In this document: in pieces, positions 34,601 to 45,029 of the stretch
How the letters are laid out: the number at the start of each line of letters is the position of its first letter
How positions within the stretch are numbered: position 1 is the first letter of the stretch
Origin: Ophiura sarsii
Taxonomy: Eukaryota > Echinodermata > Ophiuroidea > Amphilepidida > Ophiuridae
Assembly (NCBI GenBank): GCA_035610835.1
Contig: CM069443.1
Span: 63,062,480 to 63,126,479, forward strand
DNA: 64,000 bases
Direction: 5' to 3'
Notes under the pieces: generated by a model
Databases searched by the model: none
What the model was told of the DNA's origin: nothing
Seen by the model: only the letters and a program-made list of their open reading frames with translations
Made by a program: the position numbers and the translations under genes

Positions 34601-37600
34601 GGTTAGGGATGTTCATATCATTGACTACAGAGGGCGACATTTTTTTGAAAATTGGTTGGCCAAAATGTGTAGAAAACGCCATGTTTACCTCTTTTAAATA
34701 CAGCGATGTAGTACGATGTGGCTAGGGTGTATTCACTGATGTCTATATAACCTCGCACAAGCAACTATACATCATGAATGTAAACCTTTTTTTACCTAAC
34801 ATGGTTTAAAATGTGCATGACTTGCCCAGTTTTCAGCAGTATGAGGCAAACTACTTTTGGTTATAACTTTTTTATTATTCAGCCTGCAGACATGGTTGAA
34901 CCATCATTTTTTAATGTAAAGTACTTTGTTTCCATGTATTCCATTTTCAAAGAGAGAATTTTATTTTCAAAATTTTATGAATATGCCTAACAAGGTGACG
35001 TCACACCGGGCAAAAGGTGGCTAGTTGCCATTGTTCTTTGTCCGGCAGTTTGCGCGAGCATCATGTTTTGTTTAGGACCCTTGTTTTTAAAACTCGCGCC
35101 AAAGCATTTTAAAGGGCAATAGGGCATAGCGGACAGTGTTGTGTTCATATGCTGTTCCCTCAAGCATGTATCAACAGTCCAGTCTCTTTGACCGCTGCGT
35201 TTGTTGATAAACATTGGATGTAAACAACGGTAGGGGTGTTCATATCATTGACTAAACAGAGGGTGACATTTTTTTGAAAATTTGTTGGCCAAAATGTGGA
35301 AAACTCCATGTTTACCTCTTTTAAATCCAGCGAAAAAGGAAGACACGGGCTGGGATGTATTCACTATTGTCTAACTAACCACACACAAGCAACTGGACAA
35401 CATGAGAATCATTTTTTATTGTGAAGTACTTTGTTTCCATGTATTCCATTTTCAAATAGATATTTTTATTTTCAAAAGTTCATGATCATGCCTAACAACA
35501 TTCACCTCATCTATTATATAGGTAGGGATGTTCATATCATTGACTACAGAGGGCGCCCTTTATTTGAACATTTGGTAGCAAAAATATGTGGAAAACTCCA
35601 TGTTTAACTTCTTTAAATCCAATGAAGCTAGTAGGAATCGGGCTGGGAATGTATTCACTGATGTCTACATAACCAAACACAAGCAGCTGGACATCATGAA
35701 TTTTATGATCATGCCTATCATAGGAGCGATCCGAATCGACCGTAGTATGTTTTTAGCATAATCCGTTTGTGACGTCATAAGTTACAGCTCCCTAGATAGG
35801 CATGCTCATAAAATTTTGAAAATAAAAGTATCTCTTTGAAAATGGAATACATGGAAACTAAGTACTTTTCTATAAAAACTGATGGTTCAACCATGTCTGC
35901 AGGCTGAATAATCACAAAGTTATAACCAAAAGTAGTTTGCCTGATATTGCTAAACTGGTCAAGTCATGCAAGTTTTAAACCATTTTAGCTTAAATATGCT
36001 CTACTTTCATGTTGTCCAGTTGCTTGTGTGTGGTTATTTAGACTGGGTTTAAAAGAGGTAAATTGAAACATGGAGTTTTCCACATATTTTTGCTACCAAA
36101 TGTTTAAAAAAATGTCGCCCTCTATAGTCAATGATATGAACATCCCTACCCTAGATTAATACTGAAAAATGATTCAACGTGCTGCCCTCATGTGGCGTAA
36201 TAAAAACTTATTGTAAAAAAATAGCAACAAACATTGATGGCGCGCTATCATCTTACCGGCGCAGTTTCTCAGATTCAATCGGAGTTGGATTGTCGATGTT
36301 ATTTTACTAGATTTTTGATTGTTATTTAAAAAAGAAAAATGAAAACCAAAATGCCACCATAACTTTTGATCTATGTGTATAAAGGTGTAAAACATTAAAG
36401 ACAGTTGTTATTTTAACCCCTTAATCCTATTTGCTGTCCCATTCCTATGCTAATTGAACTAATTTTCCATTGAATGGGATTTGTCACATAAAAATGGACC
36501 AAAATGCCACACCAACATTTCCGCTATAGGCGTGTTTATGCTCTCCCCCCCCCCCCCCCCCTCTCTCTCTCTGCCCCTCTCACTCCCTCCCGGGCCTCTC
36601 TCTCTATTATTCTCAAAATCTGCAAATCCCCACTTTTGCCGGTGCAAATGGCCCCAAAAGGGACTTCAGAGCCTTTATATCATAATAGGCTATTTAGTGC
36701 CCCGTTCCCATGTTAATTGTACTAATTTTTCATAGGACGGGGCACTTCAATGGACAAATTAACACATTAACATGGAAAAGGGGCATGAAAAATTGTGTCA
36801 AATATCAATGATTTTACATAACCCATCACGCTCAAATTCTTTTCTTCTTCCTCCCCCCCCCAAAAAAAACAAACAAATCCTTGCCAATGAAATAAAGCCT
36901 CCTTCTAACCGTATATTATGAATGCCCCCCCCCCCCCCAAAAAAAAATCCCCTTTTCTCGCCCTCCGGGCCTGTATAGAACATTAAAGTGTTAAGTGGGC
37001 TAATTTTCCAGAGGACAGGGTACGAATTATGTGTATATATAATCATGTTTCGTTCCCCGTTCAATGGAAAATCAACACAAATATTGTGTCAAATATCAAA
37101 ATTTTATGTGACCCGTCACTTTAAAACAAATATTTCCTTCTTTCCCCCCAAAACAAACTACAAATCCCTGCTTTTGCTGGCGCAAATTGGCCCGAAAGAA
37201 ATCCCATTTTCTCGCCCTCCGGGCCAGTAGAACATTAAAGACAGAACTTGCTATTTCAAATATTTCCTTCTTCCCCCCAAAAACTACAAATCCCTGCTTT
37301 TTCTGGTGCAAATTTCCCCCCAAAGAAATCCCCTTTTCTCGCCTTACGGGCCAGTAGAACATTAAAGACAGTTGCTATTATAACCCCTTATATATAATCA
37401 TGTTTGGTGCCCCATTCCTACATGTATGTTAATTGTACTAATTTCCCATAGGACGGGTACGAAACACGATTATATATAATCGTGTTTCGTACCCGTCCTA
37501 TGGAAAATTAACACATCAAACATGATTATATATTATGATTTAATAATCAAAAAGAAATAATTGTTGATCATCATGTCATTTCAAATAATTCCCTCGCGTA

Positions 37601-40600
37601 TGCGACATCTGTGTTACCTAACAGCACTGTGCGCCTGTAGTATTGGAATGCAGGCATCACAAGACAGCGTCAAAACCTTGGGATGAACACAAGCGCTCGG
37701 ATCACGTCGCTCAGAAAAAACCCATCTTGCGCTATCTTGGCACAGTTTTAAGAAGAACACAATTTACTTAAGAAAAAGCAAGATTTTTATAGGCACAGTC
37801 AAACCTTTCGTATAAAGTTAGGCATTTGTATCGACACAGTCAGAACCTACAGTGTAAAGTTAGGCATTTGTATCGACACAGTCAGAACCTACAGTGTAAA
37901 GTTAGGTATTTGTATCGACACAGTCAAACCTTCAGTGTAAAGTTAGGCATTTGTATTGACACATTCAAACCTTTAGCATAAAGTTAGGCATTTGTATCGA
38001 CTCGGTCAAACCTTCAGTGTAAAGTTATATGCATTTGTATCGACAGTCAAACCTTTAGTGTAAAGTTAGGCATTTGTATCGACACAGTCAAACCTTCAGT
38101 GTAATGTTAGGCATTTGTATCGACACATTCAAACCTTCAGTAGAAAGTTAGGCATTTTTATCGGCACAGTCAAACCTTTAGTATAAAGTTAAGGCATTTG
38201 TATCGACACAGTCAGAACTAGACCTCATTTCTCTAGAGTGCCAGTTGGTTATTAGCCAGAGTGCTGGTAACTTCAGATTGGTGCCTTCCAGTGTAGGGAC
38301 AACCCTGGTTTAATTTTTAGTCATTGATAGTGCGACCTCTTGCATGGCAGATGTGGCATCCACACAAATTACTCCTACATGTACATCTTGTAGTATTTTG
38401 TTGTTGTTCTGGATGTACAGGGTGTCCCAGAATGATTTATACCAGGCAAGGTGCATTTAGTTGGCTATGAATACTTTGGTCAAAGTACTTATGATTCGAA
38501 CAAGTATATATTTAGCTTTCTTAGGAATATTGAATTTTAAAATCGGATGTTTCTGACAGATAATATGGATTCTTTTGTAAAAGTGGTATATTCATAATTT
38601 TACCGAAAGTGCCTACTTTGAATAAAACTGAAACTTATACAATCATTGACCATGTTTAGCACACATCTCGATTTCAATGACATGTAGCTCTTTTAATGAA
38701 CAGTTGGTGCTGTTAAGTGTTATCCCCCTGGTTTGTAAAACCAGAAGGGGATTTTGTCATGTCATCATGTGTGTGTGTCCGTATGTGCCTTTTGGTTATA
38801 GCCTTTCCCCCGAATGCTGTATCTTTTGAACAGATGGACGGATTGACTTCAAACCTTCAGCGAGAGATAGGCCATGGTCAAAAAATGTGGCTGCTTTTTT
38901 TTGGGGGGGGGGGTCTAATTTGCATAGGTCATCTGAGGTCAAAGGTCATCCAGAGGTCAAATCGTAAAAGTTGCCCGATTGACTTCAAACTTGGAGAAAA
39001 GAAACATCACCGGGTGAACATGTCTAAAATAAATTAAAGGTCATCAGAGGTCAATGGTCATTAGAAGTCATCCAAGGTCAAAGGTCAACAAGGGGCTAAA
39101 TCATGCAATGAACACCAGGGGAACATGTCAAACAATAATTAGAGATCATCTGAGGTCATCTGAGGTCAAAGGTCATCCAGAGATCATATCGTAAAAGTTG
39201 CCCGATTGACGTCGAACTTGGAGACAAGAAACATGAACACCGGGGGAACATGTCTAAAATAAATTAGAGGTCAACTAAGATCAAACGTCAACAAGCGGTT
39301 AAATAATTAGAGGTAATCTGAGGCCAAAGGTCATCCAGAGGTCAAATCGTAAAAGTTGCCCGATTGACCTCAAACTTGGAGAAAAGAAACATGAACACTG
39401 GGGAACATGACCCCTATGTGACCTTTGACCTCATTTAGTTGATCTCCCAGCCAGGGGGATTCACAAGTCGTGACTTGCAGTATTTTTTTCATATTTGAAT
39501 GGTGTGAGGAAACTGTTCTGCTTGGGTGATTTATATCACACTTTCTTAAGCAGCAGTTGTGAAGTTTTTGGCGCAATTATTCAATTGATACGCTGAGAGT
39601 AGAAAAACAGTTTTCACCCATTTTCAAGAATGTCATGCTGTATTTGAATGGATAGAGATATTTTGATGAAATAAACGGAGTAAGTAGAAAATATGTTCCC
39701 CATTATATTGCAGACATTACACTTGGACTGCAATGTTGTTTTTATATTTTTATTATTTTTTCAAACCCGTATAAATCATTCTGGGACACCCTGTATTTTT
39801 GTATCCTCATTTAATTTGAGTTTAGTAACTAGTACTGCATGTATGAATTTAAGATTGGATAACAAAAAATTGCATTTAGTCTAATTTTCTGTGCTTTTTT
39901 ACTTAATTTTTTCAGTGGCCATGTAATGTACCGTGATACGCCCAAACCACCTAAACGCATTAACATGATGGCAACTGCCCTGATGTCAACTATGTGGTTC
40001 TGGCTAATGTGGCGATTGTATCACGAACCAGAAGAAATTACGGTGAGTTTTTCTCCAAATGTGGAAAAATAAATTGTTCTTCGATATCGCAATGGTAATA
40101 TACACAGGATGCCAACGTTGTGGACCAATTTAAATGAGATTGTAATAGTGCGGTATCGATTGTGGAAAGTTAGCCACATAATTATGATAGCGTTTCTAGA
40201 GAGTAAATTTTTAACCGGATCGACCTGAGACTAGTAGGGTAAAGTTGCCAGTTTTTGGTCAGCGCCTATTTTCGGTCACTTTCACCCAAAATCGTGTAAT
40301 TGCATCAGTCGTCGGCATTTTAAAGCAATACCGGGCATCAACTATATGCAGCGGTTTTTTAGCCGTCACTTTATAACGACGAGGTCATTTTCTTTACACG
40401 ATTTGGGCGAAGTGACCGAAAATAGGCGCTGACCGAAAACTGGCGACTTAACCCTATACCAAAAGAGATACGTTTAGGAAGCAGCTCACACAGTCTATTG
40501 TTATTCGCTATCAATCGTTTTCTTGGTCTACCCCGGCAGTTCTCACCGCTAGCGACGATGTCGGCATACAGACTGTGATAGATTTCTAAAATGATTACAC

Positions 40601-41979
40601 ATTTATATTGCTAGAATTATGGCATTTCAGAACAATGTATGCCAATAAAAACGTACTAGTGCCATCACATAAACAATGTATTATGATTTTCGAAGTTCAT
40701 GGTTTGTGTTAATTTTTCGCGCTTTGCCGATTTGTAACTGTTTTGCATGTTTTTAAATTTGCAATTTGTAGCTTCATCACAAAAAAATACATTTGTGTGT
40801 TAATATTTTTGCAGTAGTTGATTCGAGCCCCAACATATGTAGCATGAAAATGTCTACTTTTACGGTAAACCTAAATTAGAGCAATTAAATTCTATGCAAC
40901 AAGCGAACAACTTGCCATTTAAATCTGTAAAATAAGCAGCAATACTGTATGCTCCATACTTCACTTATAAGTTACTGCAGGATACAACGTTCAGCAGGCT
41001 AAATTGTCAGATTTCATCATTTTGGAGTCATACATTACCCCTGTTCATGTAGCGGGTTAGAATTTAGGCACGAATCCATTCTCACCAAGATTCACTTAAG
41101 TAAAACCAGGAGAATCCAAATTGTTGTCATTGTTCTATGGATCATGGCTGATTCTTTGTGACTCTATCAATGATGGAGCGCCACCGTTGTCTATTTTGTG
41201 ATGCAATGTATAGAGATAAGTGATAGACCTGTTACTTCCTTAATTATGTCAGTCCAACAGGCTTTGACCTGCCTCGTTTACACATTCCTTCGATAATTCC
41301 TTGAGTTATCAACTTTTCTAGGTTGATGGGGGGGGGGGGGGGGGGGGCACTTAGAGGATATGAGGTCATGGAGATGTGCCACCAAATAGAGTCCCATTTT
41401 TCACCCCGAAAGTGTTTGGGTCAATCATCCCGGGATGATCCGCCATTTAAATGACAGTTGATGTATAATTTCTTATAGGAAACTTCTAAAAAGGCTATTA
41501 ACCCTAAATCCCGCGGCTATGTTTTTGTGTGTATCGGGGGAGGGGGGAAAGTACAATTTTGTTACCCAAAAAATCACCGAGCAACCCCCGGAATTCGATC
41601 CTGGGACCATCCGCACCAAAGTCTGTGCCCCTATCGACTGAGCTACATGTAAGCTCCCAGCGCATATGCAGGCAGCAACTTCCTGCCCACATATGCCTGC
41701 GGGTAGGTGACGTAATCGAGTCAATGCAGCAGCACGCGCGTGGGGATAGTTTCTGGCTGTGTGATTTTGTAAGATGGAGTGGGGTTAAAGTAAGAATATT
41801 TAAAATATGCAATATCCATTGAAAAGTATCTGATCTTTTTATGATTATTATGTATGCGTTTCACTTCAAATGTTAATGTTTCTTGAATTTTCTCTATTTT
41901 TCAGGGTCATTTCCCTTACCCCAAACCCCACACATGGACAGACGCTGAACTTGGTATACCCCCAGATAATGAAGATTAG
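31597..41979 (+). CDS. NDUFB2: NADH dehydrogenase 1 beta subcomplex subunit 2 (complex I AGGG subunit)
   Basis: Three coding exons (31597-31670, 39916-40042, 41905-41979) splice in phases 2 and 0 to 276 nt, a 91-residue protein, close to the usual size of NDUFB2 precursors. The first exon encodes an Arg/Leu/Thr-rich, acid-free presequence typical of mitochondrial import. Exon 2 holds the single membrane helix (STMWFWLMWRLYHEPEE) and exon 3 the signature GHFPYP ... DAELGIPPDNED at the C-terminus. The family is an accessory single-pass subunit of the complex I membrane arm in the inner mitochondrial membrane; it is non-catalytic. Intron 1 is 8.2 kb and full of repeats. An upstream in-frame ATG at 31471 was rejected because it adds a Cys/Pro-rich leader unlike a presequence. 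Confidence 0.95.
31925..32674. mobile_element. TIR element in NDUFB2 intron 1
   Basis: Arms of about 135 bp: GCACAGACGGCTCTATGCAG and CCATAAGGACGTCCAATGCA at the left recur inverted at 32,600-32,674; ACCGTGCATCAGTGCGTTTT also pairs. No coding frame in the 480-bp centre. Confidence 0.85.
32890..36160. repeat. Cluster of GGGATGTTCATATCATTGAC repeats
   Basis: The block beginning GGATGTTCATAT, TTGACTA and AGAGGGCGACAT recurs at about 32,893, 34,065, 34,608, 35,233 and 35,524, and inverted at about 36,150. Each continues with GTAGAAAACTCCATGTTTAC-like sequence and TTTCCATGTATTCCATTTTC. This accounts for most of this part of intron 1. Confidence 0.85.
34011..35185 (+). repeat. Tandem segmental duplication, 542 + 633 bp
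   Basis: Unit 1 (34011-34552) and unit 2 (34553-35185) both start GAAGTAAAATTCATCATAGC and end ACAGTCCAGTCT, and are nearly identical. Unit 1 lacks 91 bp present in unit 2 between two ACATGGTT copies. Confidence 0.92.
36440..37380. repeat. Degenerate repeat blocks with CCGGGCC motif
   Basis: CCCTTTTCTCGCC then GGGCC and AGAACATTAAAG recur near 36,950, 37,210 and 37,330; AATTTTCCAT-type segments recur near 36,460, 36,725 and 37,005. C runs at 36,543, 36,853 and 36,925 and a (CT)n patch at about 36,560-36,605. Confidence 0.7.
37439..37510. repeat. 72-bp near-perfect palindrome
   Basis: The central 48 bp (37451-37498) is a perfect palindrome: GGACGGGTACGAAACACGAT and TATA, then the exact inverse. 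With one mismatched pair it extends to 72 bp, and weaker pairing reaches about 37,386-37,535. Zero spacer. Confidence 0.92.
37790..38218 (+). repeat. 42-bp minisatellite, ~10 copies
   Basis: GTTAGGCATTTGTATCGACA then CAGTCAAACCTTCAGTGTAAA repeats with a 41-42-bp period and scattered substitutions. Confidence 0.92.
38418..39793. mobile_element. TA-flanked CAGGGTGTCCC element with a nested insertion
   Basis: Left CAGGGTGTCCCAGAATGATT, right AATCATTCTGGGACACCCTG, each next to TA. It is the same family as 19,177-20,205. A second element occupies its middle (38,722-39,461). Confidence 0.85.
38722..39461. mobile_element. ATCCCCCTGG element carrying GGTCAAAGGTCA repeats
   Basis: Starts ATCCCCCTGG and ends CCAGGGGGAT. 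It contains three or four diverged units with TCGTAAAAGTTGCCCGATTG (38,965, 39,188, 39,347) and several AGGTCAAAGGTCA sites (about 38,937, 39,076, 39,160, and inverted at 39,418). A TGTGTGTGTCCGTATGTGCC patch follows the left end. Confidence 0.65.
39916..40042 (+). CDS. NDUFB2: NDUFB2 exon 2 (membrane helix)
   Basis: Acceptor TTTTTTCAG/T, donor ATTACG/GTGAGT. It encodes GHVMYRDTPKPPKRINMMAT and then a hydrophobic, Trp-rich segment TMWFWLMWRLYHEPEE, the most conserved part of this family. Confidence 0.95.
40237..40454. mobile_element. TA-flanked MITE in NDUFB2 intron 2
   Basis: TA, GGGTAAAGTTGCCAGTTTTT at the left; its diverged inverse AAAACTGGCGACTTAACCC, TA at the right. Inner arms GCGCCTATTTTCGGTCACTT pair exactly. 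Confidence 0.85.
41498..41788 (-). mobile_element. TTAACCC-ended element with tRNA-like core, copy 2
   Basis: Starts TTAACCCTAAA, ends GGGGTTAA. Minus strand: A-box-like TAGCTCAGTCGATAGGGG and B-box-like GGATCGAATTCC, spaced as in a tRNA. Located 117 bp before NDUFB2 exon 3. Confidence 0.7.
41905..41979 (+). CDS. NDUFB2: NDUFB2 exon 3 (conserved C-terminus)
   Basis: Acceptor ATTTTTCAG/GGTCAT, phase 0. It encodes GHFPYPKPHTWTDAELG and IPPDNED followed by TAG. The exon is short (24 codons plus stop) but carries the family signature almost unchanged. Confidence 0.95.
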   Translation, partial: GHFPYPKPHTWTDAELGIPPDNED

Positions 41980-43100
41980 TCTTATGCAATTGTTATACTA
42001 GGCTCTCACTGGACAGCAATAGGTAAGTTATGACATTTACTATAGTTTGATCAGCTCCAAATTGGCGAAGCCTCCTTGCCAGTGGCGTAACTAGACTTTT
42101 TCATTTGAGGGGGGGGGGGGGGCAAGAAGGGGCAGTGACTTGAAATGGGGGCTCCATTCCACACCCACACCGATTGATTTAATTTGGGGGAAACGGGGAG
42201 GCTCCCCTGCCCCTCTGCCCCTTCCCCCCCCCCCCCCCCCCCTCCCACCCTCCCATTTTTACTTGATGATTTGTACTCGCATGCAACTCTAGTAATTCTC
42301 ATATAAATCCAAAATTCATACCATCTTGTTCGTCAGAGCACATGGATTTCAAAAAAAATGTATAGTTTACCCTATATCTGATGTTTCGTTACGGAGTTAT
42401 GAGGCAAAATATGGAAATGAGTATTATTTCAAATCACTCTTCTGATCACAGGGATTCTGAAAGTGATAATTTACTTGTATAAGCATTTGCTGCACTGTAT
42501 AGGGCTGTTTGAAATTAAACCCTTGAGTGTTATACAGTTAATATGCGCATTGCTTAAGGTGTCAAAATAGGGAAATGTTCTGGATTATAAGCATACTTTT
42601 TAAACATTTCAGTTCTATTTTACACATTTTTATTTCCATGCACAGGTTTACAATATAGTGTGGTCGTGCTCAGTCTCCCGTAGTCTTTTCCACAGTCACA
42701 AAACCGAAGGAATGAATACACTCAAAAGACGTAAACATTTGAATGGATATATCAGGATCGAAGTCTTTTGTTCATGGACTATGGATTAAGTGGTTACATA
42801 TTTTGCTGTGTGAGATTAAAATTGTTAATCATTATTATTATCATAATATTTGATGCAATGGACATTTGCGTGTACCCTAATAATCATACATGGTTGTGCA
42901 TTGAACTGAAGCAGGGTAAATTGTGGGGGAATAATCCACAATTTAAAATGGCATTTTCTGCAAGCAGCTCCAGGCACAAACTTGATCTGACTGTTTTAAA
43001 TAAAACAGTGAACTAAAATAGCCTCTGACTGTTTTAAATAAAACAGTGAACTAGCCTATCATTTGAGGTGTTCCCAAATATATTTAACAAATAAATCTTG
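41980..43100 (+). other. Possible NDUFB2 3' UTR with an intron
   Basis: Forty-three nt after the stop a strong donor appears (ATAG/GTAAGT, intron starting 42023). A plausible acceptor ATTTCAG ends at 42612, followed by transcribed-looking sequence and AATAAA signals near 43000 and at about 43089. No signal is seen between stop and donor. If used, the last intron would contain the CAGTGGCGTA-type repeat at about 42,080-42,245. This is inference from splice and poly(A) motifs only. Confidence 0.35.
42078..42250. repeat. CAGTGGCGTAACTAG repeat with poly(G)/poly(C)
   Basis: CAGTGGCGTAACTAG at the left, a G run at about 42,108 and a C run of about 17 at 42,225. Same end family as 9,465. Confidence 0.6.
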
Positions 43101-43484
43101 TTTTCATTAGTCAGTTGTAAACGGGTGCTTTCCTTAAACAGTTTATTTTCAAAGTAGGTAAACTGAACATGGCAAGCGTAATATTAACAAATTGTAGACT
43201 AGTACTTGACCAGTGAAAATAACTGCATATGGAAAGAAAATAGTTGTAAGAGTATTATGTCACCCATAGGTAAAACCTGGGGGGGGATACTCTGATATTT
43301 TTTTGGTAGGGATATGCCGCCAAAAAAATGAAAATTGACCCAAACATTTACCAATTGTTGGGGGGAAATGGACCCATATATTTACGGGACACCCATAATT
43401 AGCCTATATATTTGACAGATTTTGTTAATAAATTACCAAAAATAGGGACAGCGGTCCCAAATAGGTCGTCCGTTGATATGGGTA

Positions 43485-44957
43485 GTTTGGTTGCAATTGT
43501 ACTTCATCTGTTTAAATGTAATCAATTTTACATATGCAGCCAATTTTACATCTTGACCTCAGATGACCGTTGACCTTGGTATGTGACCTTTGACCTCATT
43601 AACATATGAAGGTTTCCATATTGCATCTATGACCCAAGTTTGGTTGCAATTGGTCATTGTATGGAAAAGAAATGGACAAGACAAAAAGTGTGCACTTAAT
43701 TTTACATCTTGACCTCAGATGACCTTTGACCTTGGTATGTGACCTTTGACCTCATTAACATATAAAGGTTTTCATGTTGCATATATGACCAAGGGTTGGT
43801 TGCAATTGGTCATTGTATGGAAAAGAAATGGACAATACAAAAAGTGTGTACTAAATTTTACATCTTGACCTCAGATTACCTTTGACCTTGGTATGTGACC
43901 TTTGACCTCATTAACATATGAAGGTTTCCATGTTGCATCTATGCCTGAAGTTTGGTTGCAATTGGTCATTGTATGGAAAAGAAATGGACAATACAAAAAG
44001 TGTGCACTAAATTGTACATCTTGACCTCAGATGACCTTTGACCTTGGTATGTGACCTTTGACCTCATTAACATATGAAGGTTTCCATGTTGCATCTATGA
44101 CCGAAGTTTGGTTGCAATTGGTCATTGTATGGAAAAGAAATGGACAATACAAAAAGTGTATACTAAATTTTACATCTTGACCTCAGATGACCTTTGACCT
44201 TGGTATGTGACCTTTGACCTCATTAACATATGAAGGTTTCCATGTTGCATCTATGCCTGAAGTTTGGTTGCAATTGGTCATTGTATGGAAAAGAAATGGA
44301 CAATACAAAAAGTGTGCACTAAATTTTACATCTTGACCTCAGATGACCTTTGACCTTGGTATGTGACCTTTGACCTCATTAACATATGAAGGTTTCCATG
44401 TTGCATCTATGACCGAAGTTTGGTTGCAATTGGTCATTGTATGGAAAAGAAATGGACAATACAAAAAGTGTATACTAAATTTTACATCTTGACCTCAGAT
44501 GACCTTTGACCTTGGTATGTGACCTTTGACCTCATTAACATATGAAGGTTTCCATGTTGCATCTATGACCGAAGTTTGATTGCAATTGGTCATTGTATGG
44601 AAAAGAAATGGACAAAACAAAAAGTGTATACTAAATTTTACATCTTGACCTCAGATGACCTTTGACCTTGGTATGTGACCTTTGACCTCATTAACATATG
44701 AAGGTTTCCATGTTGCATCTATGACCGAAGTTTGATTGCAATTGGTCATTGTATGGAAAAGAAATGGACAAAACAAAAAGTGTATACTAAATTTTACATC
44801 TTGACCTCAGATGACCTTTGACCTTGGTATGTGACCTTTGACCTCATTAACACATGAAGGTTCCATGTTGCATCTATGACCGAAGTTTGATTGCAATTGG
44901 TCATTGTATGGAAAAGAAATGGACAAAACAAAAAGTGTATACCAAATTGTAACAAAA
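43485..44957 (+). repeat. 156-bp satellite, nine units, each with paired DR1 motifs
   Basis: TCTTGACCTCAGATGACC starts units at 43,551 and every 156 bp to 44,799; a partial unit precedes. Each unit has TGACCTTTGACCT in the TTGACCTTGG context (perfect in seven of nine) and again in TATGTGACCTTTGACCTC (perfect in nine of nine). TGACCTTTGACCT is the reverse complement of AGGTCAAAGGTCA, a perfect DR1. The array ends in a short CA-rich microsatellite (44,980-45,000). Confidence 0.95.
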
Positions 44958-45029
44958 AGTGTATACCAAATTGTTGACACACACACCCCCACACACACAG
45001 ACAGACTACATACACGAAGGATGCTGCCA

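Noticed and set aside
34354..35214. Two nearly identical ~70-residue minus-strand frames
   Set aside because: They lie within a duplicated noncoding repeat, match no domain and simply copy one another because the DNA is duplicated.
37790..38218. CRISPR-like array of regular repeats
   Set aside because: Repeat units are contiguous 42-bp tandem copies without unique spacers, in an animal genome.
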